Shown: one piece after another, positions 1 through 5,571 of the stretch
Numbering within the stretch: the stretch's first letter is position 1
How the letters are laid out: each line of letters begins with the position of its first letter
From: Flavobacteriaceae bacterium
Lineage (GTDB): Bacteria; Bacteroidota; Bacteroidia; Flavobacteriales; Flavobacteriaceae
Assembly: GCA_020435885.1 (NCBI GenBank)
Contig: JAGQYU010000068.1
Span: forward strand, 2,810-10,840
DNA: 8,031 bases
Direction of reading: 5' to 3'
Position numbers and translations under genes: made by a program
The notes under the pieces: model-generated
The model's database searches: none
Told to the model about the DNA's origin: nothing
What the model saw: the letters and a program-made list of their open reading frames with translations, nothing else

Positions 1-879
1 GTTTTGGAGAATGGAGAATTTATAAAAGTAGGTTCTTCTAAAGTTCAAAAAACAAATGTTCGTATTGTAGCAGCCACTAATTTAAATATGATGGAAGCCA
101 TCCATAAAGGCAAGTTTAGAGAAGATCTTTATTATCGTTTAAGTACAGTAGAAATACACCTACCTCCTCTAAGAGACAGAGATGAAGATATTCATTTATT
201 ATTCAGAAAGTTTGCCTCAGACTTTGCTCAAAAATACAATATGCCAACCTTGCGGTTGGAGCCAGATGCGCTGAATGTACTTAGCAATTATTCATGGAAA
301 GGAAACATCCGCCAATTAAGAAATATTACTGAGCAAATGTCTGTTATTGAACAAAATAGAAATATAAACGGACAAACGCTTAAGCACTATTTGCCGGATT
401 ACAGTTCAAATTTCCCCGCACTGATTGAAAATCAGTCTAAAGGAAGTGATTTTGCCAATGAAAGAGAAATACTTTACAAGGTACTTTTTGATATGCGAAA
501 TGATATTAATGATCTTAAAAAACTCACTTTAGAGTTGATGGAAAACGGGGCCAATGTTAAAAACAAAGAACAGACACAACGGCTTATCCAAAAAATATAT
601 GGTAATGATACCGAAATAGAGGAGCCTGAAAATATGGTAGAGATCATCTCACCACAAAAAGCAGAAGTTTTTCATGCAAACGATGATGCTAATGATGATT
701 ATGAAGATACTTTTCAAGACGCTGAAACCGTTGACGAACCCTTATCGCTTCAAGAAAAAGAATATGAAATGATTAAAAAAGCATTGGAACGCAACAGCAA
801 TAAGCGAAAACTTGCTGCTAAAGAGCTGGGAATCTCCGAACGGACATTGTACAGAAAAATCAAGCAATTCGATTTGTAA
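1..879 (+). CDS. Sigma-54-dependent Fis-family transcriptional activator (5' truncated)
   Basis: This is the C-terminal part of a bacterial enhancer-binding protein, an AAA+ ATPase that remodels RNA polymerase carrying sigma-54. The reading frame is open from base 1, so the gene starts outside the window and the TTG at base 4 is not its start. Visible residues include the sensor I region (RIVAATN, about residues 21-27), the family hallmark FREDLYYRLSTVEIHLPPLRDR (about 39-60), and the segment WKGNIRQLRN, which corresponds to the family signature WPGNVREL but has Lys in place of Pro. A linker of roughly 120 residues, acidic near its end, follows. The last 40 residues form a Fis-type helix-turn-helix (KLAAKELGISERTLYRKIKQF). 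The GAFTGA loop and Walker motifs lie upstream of the window. The gene is 36 bases ahead of lptE and probably co-transcribed with it. The family call is secure; the target promoters are unknown. Confidence 0.95.
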   Translation, partial: VLENGEFIKVGSSKVQKTNVRIVAATNLNMMEAIHKGKFREDLYYRLSTVEIHLPPLRDRDEDIHLLFRKFASDFAQKYNMPTLRLEPDALNVLSNYSWKGNIRQLRNITEQMSVIEQNRNINGQTLKHYLPDYSSNFPALIENQSKGSDFANEREILYKVLFDMRNDINDLKKLTLELMENGANVKNKEQTQRLIQKIYGNDTEIEEPENMVEIISPQKAEVFHANDDANDDYEDTFQDAETVDEPLSLQEKEYEMIKKALERNSNKRKLAAKELGISERTLYRKIKQFDL

Positions 880-915
880 TTTCAACCGTTTAATCGTTTA
901 TTTGCCATTCGTCAC

Positions 916-1416
916 ATGAAGAAAATAGTTTTTATAGCATTCTTACTACTTTTTACCGCACAAAGCTGTGGTATATATAATTTTACAGGATCAGGGCCAA
1001 TTACTGGAGAAACTGTTCAGATAGACTATTTTCCTAACAATGCCCCATTGGTTGAACCTTCTGTAAGTCAGAAATTTACAGTTGCTTTGCAAGATTTGTT
1101 TACAAGACAGACCAATTTAAAACAAACATCTTCTGGAGGTGATTTGCACTTTGAAGGTGAAATTGTGGATTATAAGATAATTCCCGTTACGGCTACAGCA
1201 GACCAAACAGCGGCACAAAACCGATTATCAATTACAGTTCATGTCCGTTTCTATAATAAATTAAAAGAGGAAGATAATTTTGAAAAGAACTTCTCTTTTT
1301 TCTATGATTATGGTGCAAATGAACAGTTGATAGGTGGCACGTTGGAAACTGCATTGGATGAAATCTTTGAACGAATAACACAAGATATTTTTAACGCAGC
1401 TGTAGCTAAATGGTAG
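916..1416 (+). CDS. lptE: LPS assembly lipoprotein LptE
   Basis: LptE is an outer-membrane lipoprotein that plugs the LptD barrel and helps deliver lipopolysaccharide to the cell surface. The 166-residue product begins with a lipoprotein signal peptide: MKK, a hydrophobic stretch, then TAQSC, which places the lipidated Cys at residue 18. The next residues, GIYNFTG, are typical of the Bacteroidota LptE family. The rest is a compact domain with an alternating beta pattern (LHFEGEIVDYKI, RLSITVHVRFYN) and a C-terminal helix (LETALDEIFERITQDIFNAAVAKW), as in the LptE fold. The length fits the family. The ATG at 916 is chosen because it gives a complete signal peptide. The stop codon lies one base before the ATG of the next gene, which suggests translational coupling. 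The assignment rests on the lipobox, motif, size and gene context; no homology search was possible. Confidence 0.88.
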   Translation: MKKIVFIAFLLLFTAQSCGIYNFTGSGPITGETVQIDYFPNNAPLVEPSVSQKFTVALQDLFTRQTNLKQTSSGGDLHFEGEIVDYKIIPVTATADQTAAQNRLSITVHVRFYNKLKEEDNFEKNFSFFYDYGANEQLIGGTLETALDEIFERITQDIFNAAVAKW

Positions 1417-1417
1417 T

Positions 1418-2257
1418 ATGAACATCACTGAATTCATATCATTATTAGAAAACCCTCGTTTCGTAACTCCGGAGCAAACCAATGCCATTGATGAAATATT
1501 GGAATCATATCCCTATTTTCAGGCTGCAAGAGTAGTACAATTAGAAGGTTTTAGACAGCACAAAAGTTATAAGTATAACAATACCTTAAAGACCGTAGCT
1601 GCTTATACTGCAAACAGATCTGTTTTGTTTGATTTGATTACTTCTGATACACTGGATATTGAAGAAACCATTGAAAAAGAAAAACGACTGATAAATCAGA
1701 CTGAAGTTATTGATGTTGAAGAAGTTACCACTCAAGAAAAACAAGTTAAAGAACCAATTACAATCCCCAAAACTACTGAGAATCAAACCATAAAAAAAGT
1801 AGAAGAGGAATTAAATATTGGCAAACCGTTGGTATTTGATATTTCTGAGATGCACTCTTTTAACGAATGGCTGCAACTAACCAATATTAAACCCATTGAT
1901 AGGTCTGAGACCAATAAAATAAAAGAAGAAAAAGCACCTGAGTTTACACCAGATATACCAGTAAAAACTACAAAGACTGATAAGGATAATAGGTTCGATC
2001 TTATTGAGCAATTTATTAAAAATAAACCGAAAATAGCTGCTTCGCCAACTGATGAAAATTTAGATATTTCTGTTGAAAGTACTATCGAAAATGAAAGCCT
2101 TATGACGGAAACCTTGGCACGTGTTTATTTAGAACAAAAAAAGTACGATAAAGCCATACAAGCTTTTAAAATTTTAAGTTTGAAATATCCGGAAAAAAGT
2201 AGTTTCTTTGCAGACCGAATTAAAGCGATTAAATTTTTACAGAAAAATAATACGTAA
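1418..2257 (+). CDS. Bacteroidota-specific protein with C-terminal TPR-like helices, function unknown
   Basis: This is a 279-residue protein with no signal peptide or membrane segment, so it is probably cytoplasmic. The N-terminal 75 residues form a helical domain with a pattern I recognise from conserved flavobacterial proteins at this locus (YPYFQAARVVQLEGF, then KTVAAYTANRSVLFDLI). The middle, about residues 80-220, is rich in Lys, Glu and Thr, looks disordered, and is interrupted by one short hydrophobic motif, FNEWLQLT (near residue 147). The last 54 residues look like one TPR-type helix pair (ETLARVYLEQKKYDKAIQAF followed by ILSLKYPEKSSFF), a protein-interaction module. It begins one base after lptE and ends three bases before secG, so it belongs to an operon tied to the envelope and secretion. 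A scaffold or adaptor role is possible, but no specific function can be read from the sequence. Confidence 0.85.
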   Translation: MNITEFISLLENPRFVTPEQTNAIDEILESYPYFQAARVVQLEGFRQHKSYKYNNTLKTVAAYTANRSVLFDLITSDTLDIEETIEKEKRLINQTEVIDVEEVTTQEKQVKEPITIPKTTENQTIKKVEEELNIGKPLVFDISEMHSFNEWLQLTNIKPIDRSETNKIKEEKAPEFTPDIPVKTTKTDKDNRFDLIEQFIKNKPKIAASPTDENLDISVESTIENESLMTETLARVYLEQKKYDKAIQAFKILSLKYPEKSSFFADRIKAIKFLQKNNT

Positions 2258-2260
2258 ATC

Positions 2261-2608
2261 ATGTCATATACAATATTCTTAATCTTAATAGTTGTAGTAG
2301 CATTGCTGCTTATACTTATTATTATGGTTCAAAATCCAAAAGGAGGCGGTTTATCCTCATCATTTGGAGGACAGGGAACACAAAATCTAGGTGGCGTTCA
2401 AAACACAACAAACTTTTTAGACAAAGCCACTTGGACACTAGCAATAGCACTTTTTGCATTGATATTGCTGTCTAATTTTTCGATAAGCAGAGGAATTGAA
2501 AGTGATGATTCTTTAATTGAAGAAACTTTTAATGACAGACAAAACACAAACGATGTTGCTCCATTTCCATCAGAGCAAAACACTGCTGCCGATTCAACCT
2601 CAAACTAA
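2261..2608 (+). CDS. secG: Preprotein translocase subunit SecG
   Basis: SecG is the small accessory subunit of the SecYEG channel in the cytoplasmic membrane and assists SecA-driven protein export. The 115-residue product has the expected layout: a first membrane helix at about residues 3-22, the conserved cytoplasmic loop VQNPKGGGLSSSFGG (about 23-37), and a second membrane helix at about 55-73. A polar tail of about 40 residues follows, rich in Asp, Asn and Ser; tails of this kind vary between species. The start lies three bases after the preceding stop codon. It is the last gene of the operon: a hairpin and T-run begin about 25 bases after its stop. The loop motif and topology make the call secure. 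Confidence 0.95.
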   Translation: MSYTIFLILIVVVALLLILIIMVQNPKGGGLSSSFGGQGTQNLGGVQNTTNFLDKATWTLAIALFALILLSNFSISRGIESDDSLIEETFNDRQNTNDVAPFPSEQNTAADSTSN

Positions 2609-2633
2609 TCAGAAGTTATATATATTTTATATC

Positions 2634-2672
2634 AAAATGCCAACGAAAATGACACGTTGGCATTTTTTATTT
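2634..2672 (+). terminator. Rho-independent terminator after secG
   Basis: A perfect 12-bp inverted repeat (2634-2645 with 2655-2666, core TGCCAACG/CGTTGGCA) encloses a 9-base loop. Its right arm ends in a T-run that continues as an AT-rich tract. It lies 25 bases after the secG stop and separates that operon from groESL. The A-rich outer left arm could also support some termination of minus-strand transcripts, but no minus-strand gene is seen nearby. Confidence 0.88.
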
Positions 2673-2702
2673 TGTCACAACAAATAACTCGTACAAACAC
2701 AT

Positions 2703-2766
2703 TGATAAAAAAATGTCTATATGTCATATTTTTTGAGCTTGGCATATTTTTAGACTATAACCAATT
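2703..2766 (+). promoter_or_regulatory. Probable groESL promoter region with tandem 18-bp near-repeat
   Basis: The 186-base gap between secG and groES must hold the groESL promoter. Two near-identical units lie 18 bases apart, one starting at 2723 (GTCATATTTTTTGA) and one at 2741 (GGCATATTTTTAGA), matching at 12 of 14 positions. The second unit with its preceding TT resembles a sigma-54 element: TTGGCA, with GG at 2741-2742 and GA at 2753-2754 in the spacing expected for GG/GC at -24/-12, though the C at -12 is A. That would place transcription initiation near 2766, about 29 bases before the ATG. A weaker alternative is a Bacteroidota vegetative promoter with TTG at 2703 and TATTTTTTG at 2727. 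No CIRCE operator is present. The promoter location is likely; the sigma factor is uncertain. Confidence 0.4.
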
Positions 2767-2794
2767 CGATTTAATTAACTAAAATTATTACAAC

Positions 2795-3073
2795 ATGGGT
2801 AAACTAAATATCAAACCTCTAGCAGACAGAGTAGTTATAGAGCCTTTGGCAGCAGAAACCAAAACTGCATCAGGTATCTATATTCCAGATTCAGCAAAAG
2901 AAAAACCTCAACAAGGAAAAGTTGTTGCCGTTGGTAACGGAACAAAAGATGAGCCTTTAACAGTAAAAGTTGGCGATACAGTTCTTTACGGAAAATATGC
3001 CGGAACTGAATTGAAACTTGACGGAGGCGATTATTTGATAATGAGAGAAAGTGATATTTTAGCTATCATATAA
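2795..3073 (+). CDS. groES: Co-chaperonin GroES (Hsp10)
   Basis: GroES is the heptameric lid that closes the GroEL folding chamber in the cytoplasm. The 92-residue product has the family's usual length and shows the N-terminal motif IKPLADRVVIEPLAAE, the mobile-loop region ETKTASGIYIPDSAKEKPQQGKV (about residues 21-43) with its hydrophobic GIYIP contact for GroEL, then VGDTVLYGKYAGTE and the C-terminal YLIMRESDILAII. The ATG at 2795 has no strong Shine-Dalgarno site, only an A/T-rich leader, as is common in Bacteroidota. groEL follows after 31 bases with no terminator between them, so the two form the standard bicistronic operon. The protein is intact with nothing unusual seen. Confidence 0.98.
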   Translation: MGKLNIKPLADRVVIEPLAAETKTASGIYIPDSAKEKPQQGKVVAVGNGTKDEPLTVKVGDTVLYGKYAGTELKLDGGDYLIMRESDILAII

Positions 3074-3104
3074 TATACTAACCTAAAATTAAACTAAGAA
3101 AAAA

Positions 3105-4739
3105 ATGGCAAAAGATATAATTTTTGATATAGAAGCACGCGAAGGCTTAAAACGTGGTGTAGATGCATTGGCAAATGCAGTAAAAGTGACGCTTGGCCCA
3201 AAAGGCCGTAATGTTGTTATAGGTAAAGCTTTTGGCGGACCTACCATAACTAAAGATGGTGTTACTGTTGCTAAAGAAATTGAATTGGAAGATGCTTTAG
3301 AAAATATGGGAGCTCAAATGGTTAAGGAGGTTGCCTCTAAAACCAATGACCTTGCCGGAGATGGCACTACAACCGCAACAGTTCTTGCACAAGCTATTGT
3401 AAAAGAAGGCCTTAGAAACGTAGCAGCAGGTGCTAATCCACTAGATCTTAAAAGAGGTATAGACAAAGCTGTAGAAGCTATCGTAGCTGACCTTAAAAAT
3501 CAATCGCAAGTTGTTGGTAGCAAAATAGATAAGATAAAGCAAGTTGCTTCTATCTCTGCCAACAATGATGAAACCATTGGTGATCTTATAGCAGAAGCTT
3601 TTGAAAAAGTAGGCAAAGAAGGTGTTATTACCGTTGAAGAAGCTAAAGGTACTGAAACTTATGTGGATATTGTAGAAGGTATGCAATTTGACAGAGGCTA
3701 CCTATCTCCATATTTTGTTACCAACTCTGAAAAAATGGTAACTGATCTTGATAATCCATATATCCTATTATATGATAAAAAGATATCTTCTATGAAAGAT
3801 TTGTTGCCGGTGTTAGAACCGGTTGCACAATCAGGTAAACCTTTATTAATTATTGCAGAAGATGTGGAAGGAGAAGCGTTGGCTACATTAGTAGTTAACA
3901 AATTAAGAGGAGCACTTAAAATTGCTGCTGTAAAAGCTCCAGGTTTTGGTGACAGACGCAAAGCAATGTTAGAGGATATTGCCATCCTTACAGGTGGAAC
4001 TGTAATAGCTGAAGAAAGAGGCTTTACACTAGAAAATGCTACTATGGATATGCTTGGTACTGCTGAACGCGTTACTATTGATAAAGACAATACTACTGTT
4101 GTTAACGGTGCCGGAAACAAAAAAGATATTGATGCCAGAGTTGCTCAAATAAAAGCACAAATTGAAACTACTACATCAGATTACGACAAAGAAAAATTAC
4201 AAGAACGTTTGGCTAAATTAGCCGGAGGTGTTGCTGTGTTGTATGTAGGTGCTGCTTCTGAAGTTGAAATGAAAGAGAAAAAAGACCGTGTAGATGATGC
4301 ATTGCATGCAACTAGAGCTGCTGTTGAAGAAGGTATTGTTGCCGGTGGTGGTGTTGCTTTGGTAAGAGCTAAAGATGTATTAGGTAAAATAACTACTGAT
4401 GCTTTAGACGAAACTACAGGTATTCAAATCATCGCCAGAGCTATTGAAGAACCATTACGTACTATTGTAGAAAATGCTGGTGGTGAAGGTTCTGTAGTGG
4501 TAGCTAAGGTAATTGAAGGTAAAAAAGACTTCGGTTTCAATGCTAAATCTGAACAATATGTAAATATGTTCAAAGAAGGTATTATAGACCCAACTAAAGT
4601 AACACGTATTGCCTTAGAAAATGCAGCTTCTGTTGCCGGAATGATCCTTACTACAGAATGTGCTTTAGTTGATATTAAAGAAGAAGCCCCTGCCGGTGGA
4701 ATGCCTCCAATGGGTGGCGGAATGCCGGGTATGATGTAA
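3105..4739 (+). CDS. groL: Chaperonin GroEL (Hsp60)
   Basis: GroEL is the tetradecameric ATP-driven chaperonin that folds cytoplasmic proteins with GroES. The 544-residue product is full length. The equatorial ATP-binding motifs are present: TLGPKGRNVV (about residues 29-38), TKDGVTVAKEI with Asp51, and GDGTTTATVLA with Asp86. The family signature AAVEEGIVAGGG follows DDALHATR, whose second Asp (near residue 397) corresponds to the catalytic Asp398 of the Escherichia coli protein. The apical segment includes GYLSPYFVTN and KAPGFGDRRKAMLEDIA. The tail ends in Gly-Met repeats (GGMPPMGGGMPGMM), as in most single-copy chaperonins. The start follows an A-rich leader. A strong hairpin lies about 30 bases after the stop. 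No sign of truncation or duplication is seen. Confidence 0.99.
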   Translation: MAKDIIFDIEAREGLKRGVDALANAVKVTLGPKGRNVVIGKAFGGPTITKDGVTVAKEIELEDALENMGAQMVKEVASKTNDLAGDGTTTATVLAQAIVKEGLRNVAAGANPLDLKRGIDKAVEAIVADLKNQSQVVGSKIDKIKQVASISANNDETIGDLIAEAFEKVGKEGVITVEEAKGTETYVDIVEGMQFDRGYLSPYFVTNSEKMVTDLDNPYILLYDKKISSMKDLLPVLEPVAQSGKPLLIIAEDVEGEALATLVVNKLRGALKIAAVKAPGFGDRRKAMLEDIAILTGGTVIAEERGFTLENATMDMLGTAERVTIDKDNTTVVNGAGNKKDIDARVAQIKAQIETTTSDYDKEKLQERLAKLAGGVAVLYVGAASEVEMKEKKDRVDDALHATRAAVEEGIVAGGGVALVRAKDVLGKITTDALDETTGIQIIARAIEEPLRTIVENAGGEGSVVVAKVIEGKKDFGFNAKSEQYVNMFKEGIIDPTKVTRIALENAASVAGMILTTECALVDIKEEAPAGGMPPMGGGMPGMM

Positions 4740-4768
4740 GTCGAGAATTTCGATACTTTTATAAAACA

Positions 4769-4801
4769 AAAAAACGCCTTGAAAAATCAAGGCGTTTTTT
4801 A
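4769..4801. terminator. Bidirectional Rho-independent terminator between groEL and the metal cluster
   Basis: A perfect 14-bp inverted repeat (4769-4782 with 4787-4800, core CGCCTTGA/TCAAGGCG) encloses an AAAA loop. A T-run ends the right arm and an A-run begins the left arm, so an RNA from either strand would form a GC-rich stem followed by U residues. It lies between the groEL stop (4739, + strand) and the end of the metal-binding lipoprotein gene (4821, - strand), the expected arrangement for a shared terminator of convergent operons. Confidence 0.92.
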
Positions 4802-4820
4802 TTTGTAAACTGTTAGGCTT

Positions 4821-5201
4821 TTAAGCTTTTTTCATATTGCAGCTACATTCCTTGTCTCCACACATTTTGCAAGCTGTGGTCATTTCCTTTTTTGTTTCTT
4901 CAGAACATTTACACTCTCCATCAGGGCAGGTACACTCTTCTCCATCAGCACAATTACATGCTTGGTCATGCTCATGGTCCGCTTCACCTGAATCAGCTTC
5001 TTTGGCTTTTAGATCCATCTTACAAACCGGACATTTACCGGCTTCCTCGTAGGTTTTACCTTTTTCACAGTCCATTGGACATTGGTAAACTACATCTGTA
5101 GTAGCTTCTTCTTTAGTGTCATCCTTTTTTTCATTCTTACATGCCGTAAATGAAATACCTATAAAAAGGAACAAAACTGTTGCTAAAATTTGTTTCTTCA
5201 T
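4821..5201 (-). CDS. Heavy-metal-binding-domain lipoprotein with Cys-rich CxC tail
   Basis: This 126-residue secreted lipoprotein is predicted to bind soft metal ions. It starts with a lipoprotein signal peptide (MKK, hydrophobic core, SFTAC), giving a lipidated Cys at residue 21, then a charged KNEKKDD linker. Residues 39-64 form a short heavy-metal-binding domain: YQCPMDCEKGK, then AGKCPVCKMDL, close to the family pattern YxCPMHP...GKCPxCGMxL, with Cys41, 45, 57 and 60. A His/Asp stretch (DHEHDQ, 75-80) follows. Residues 82-121 hold ten Cys, mostly as CxC pairs (CNC, CTC, CKC, CSC) plus one CxxC, which resembles a metallothionein. It is the last gene of the cluster, 14 bases after the HMA protein gene. 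The role is inferred as periplasmic or membrane-anchored metal buffering or sequestration. The metal is unknown; copper, zinc, cadmium or mercury would all fit. Confidence 0.85.
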   Translation of the reverse strand: MKKQILATVLFLFIGISFTACKNEKKDDTKEEATTDVVYQCPMDCEKGKTYEEAGKCPVCKMDLKAKEADSGEADHEHDQACNCADGEECTCPDGECKCSEETKKEMTTACKMCGDKECSCNMKKA

Positions 5202-5215
5202 AAAAAATTAATTAG

Positions 5216-5569
5216 TTATTGGTTATTATTTTCTCTATCGTATTGGCAACATTCATGTAAAGCTTTGTAAGCCTCATCTGTTGCTTTTGTTTCTTCAGTA
5301 TCGTGGCCTACTTTTGCAATAGCCTTTTTAATATCGGTTACGGTAACCTTGTTCTCATTGTAAATGCAATTGAACTCTTTGCTATCTATATTCCAATTTG
5401 CATACTTTACTCCTTTGGTTAACAAGGCCGCTTTTTCAATTCTTTCTTTGCACATTTCGCAATTGCCTTTTACTACAAATTTAGCTTTTGCATTTTTTGA
5501 TTTTTCTTGCGCTTCAGCTGATACAGCAAATGTTATCATCGTTAAAAATACTATAAAAACTTTTTTCAT
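5216..5569 (-). CDS. Secreted heavy-metal-associated (HMA) domain protein
   Basis: This is a 117-residue protein with a cleavable signal peptide (MKKVFIVFLTMITFAVSAEA, probable cleavage before Gln21), so it acts outside the cytoplasm, probably in the periplasm. Residues about 30-90 fit an HMA ferredoxin-like fold: beta strand AKFVVKGN, the metal-binding loop CEMC (Cys37 and Cys40) followed by helix KERIEKAALLTKGV, then strands around YANWNID and EFNCIY, helix VTDIKKAIAKVGHDTE, and a C-terminal motif LHECCQY (His105, Cys107, Cys108). The Cys pair is a possible second metal site. The fold matches copper and mercury carriers such as CopZ, Atx1 and MerP, but here it is exported. Its ATG lies two bases after the stop of the TonB-dependent receptor, suggesting coupled translation and a role in taking metal from, or giving it to, that receptor. 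The metal specificity is inferred. Confidence 0.88.
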   Translation of the reverse strand: MKKVFIVFLTMITFAVSAEAQEKSKNAKAKFVVKGNCEMCKERIEKAALLTKGVKYANWNIDSKEFNCIYNENKVTVTDIKKAIAKVGHDTEETKATDEAYKALHECCQYDRENNNQ

Positions 5570-5571
5570 AA

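Noticed and set aside
4..6. TTG at base 4 as the start of the sigma-54 regulator
   Set aside because: The frame is open to base 1 and the first residues are already inside the AAA+ domain, so the gene continues upstream of the window.
2609..2794. CIRCE/HrcA operator upstream of groES
   Set aside because: No TTAGCACTC-type inverted repeat with a 9-base spacer is present in the intergenic region.
3698..4120. A 140-codon minus-strand open frame inside groEL
   Set aside because: It lies wholly antisense to the strongly conserved groEL coding sequence, its translation has no recognisable domain or signal, and such shadows are common opposite chaperonin genes.
4741..4753. Short TCGA...TCGA symmetry just after groEL
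   Set aside because: The symmetric arms are only four to six bases and are followed by no T-run; the strong hairpin 15 bases further on explains termination.
4837..5101. Two plus-strand open frames over the metal-binding lipoprotein gene
   Set aside because: The minus-strand frame has a lipobox and ordered Cys motifs. The plus-strand frames are low-complexity Ser/His/Leu shadows of the Cys-rich codons.
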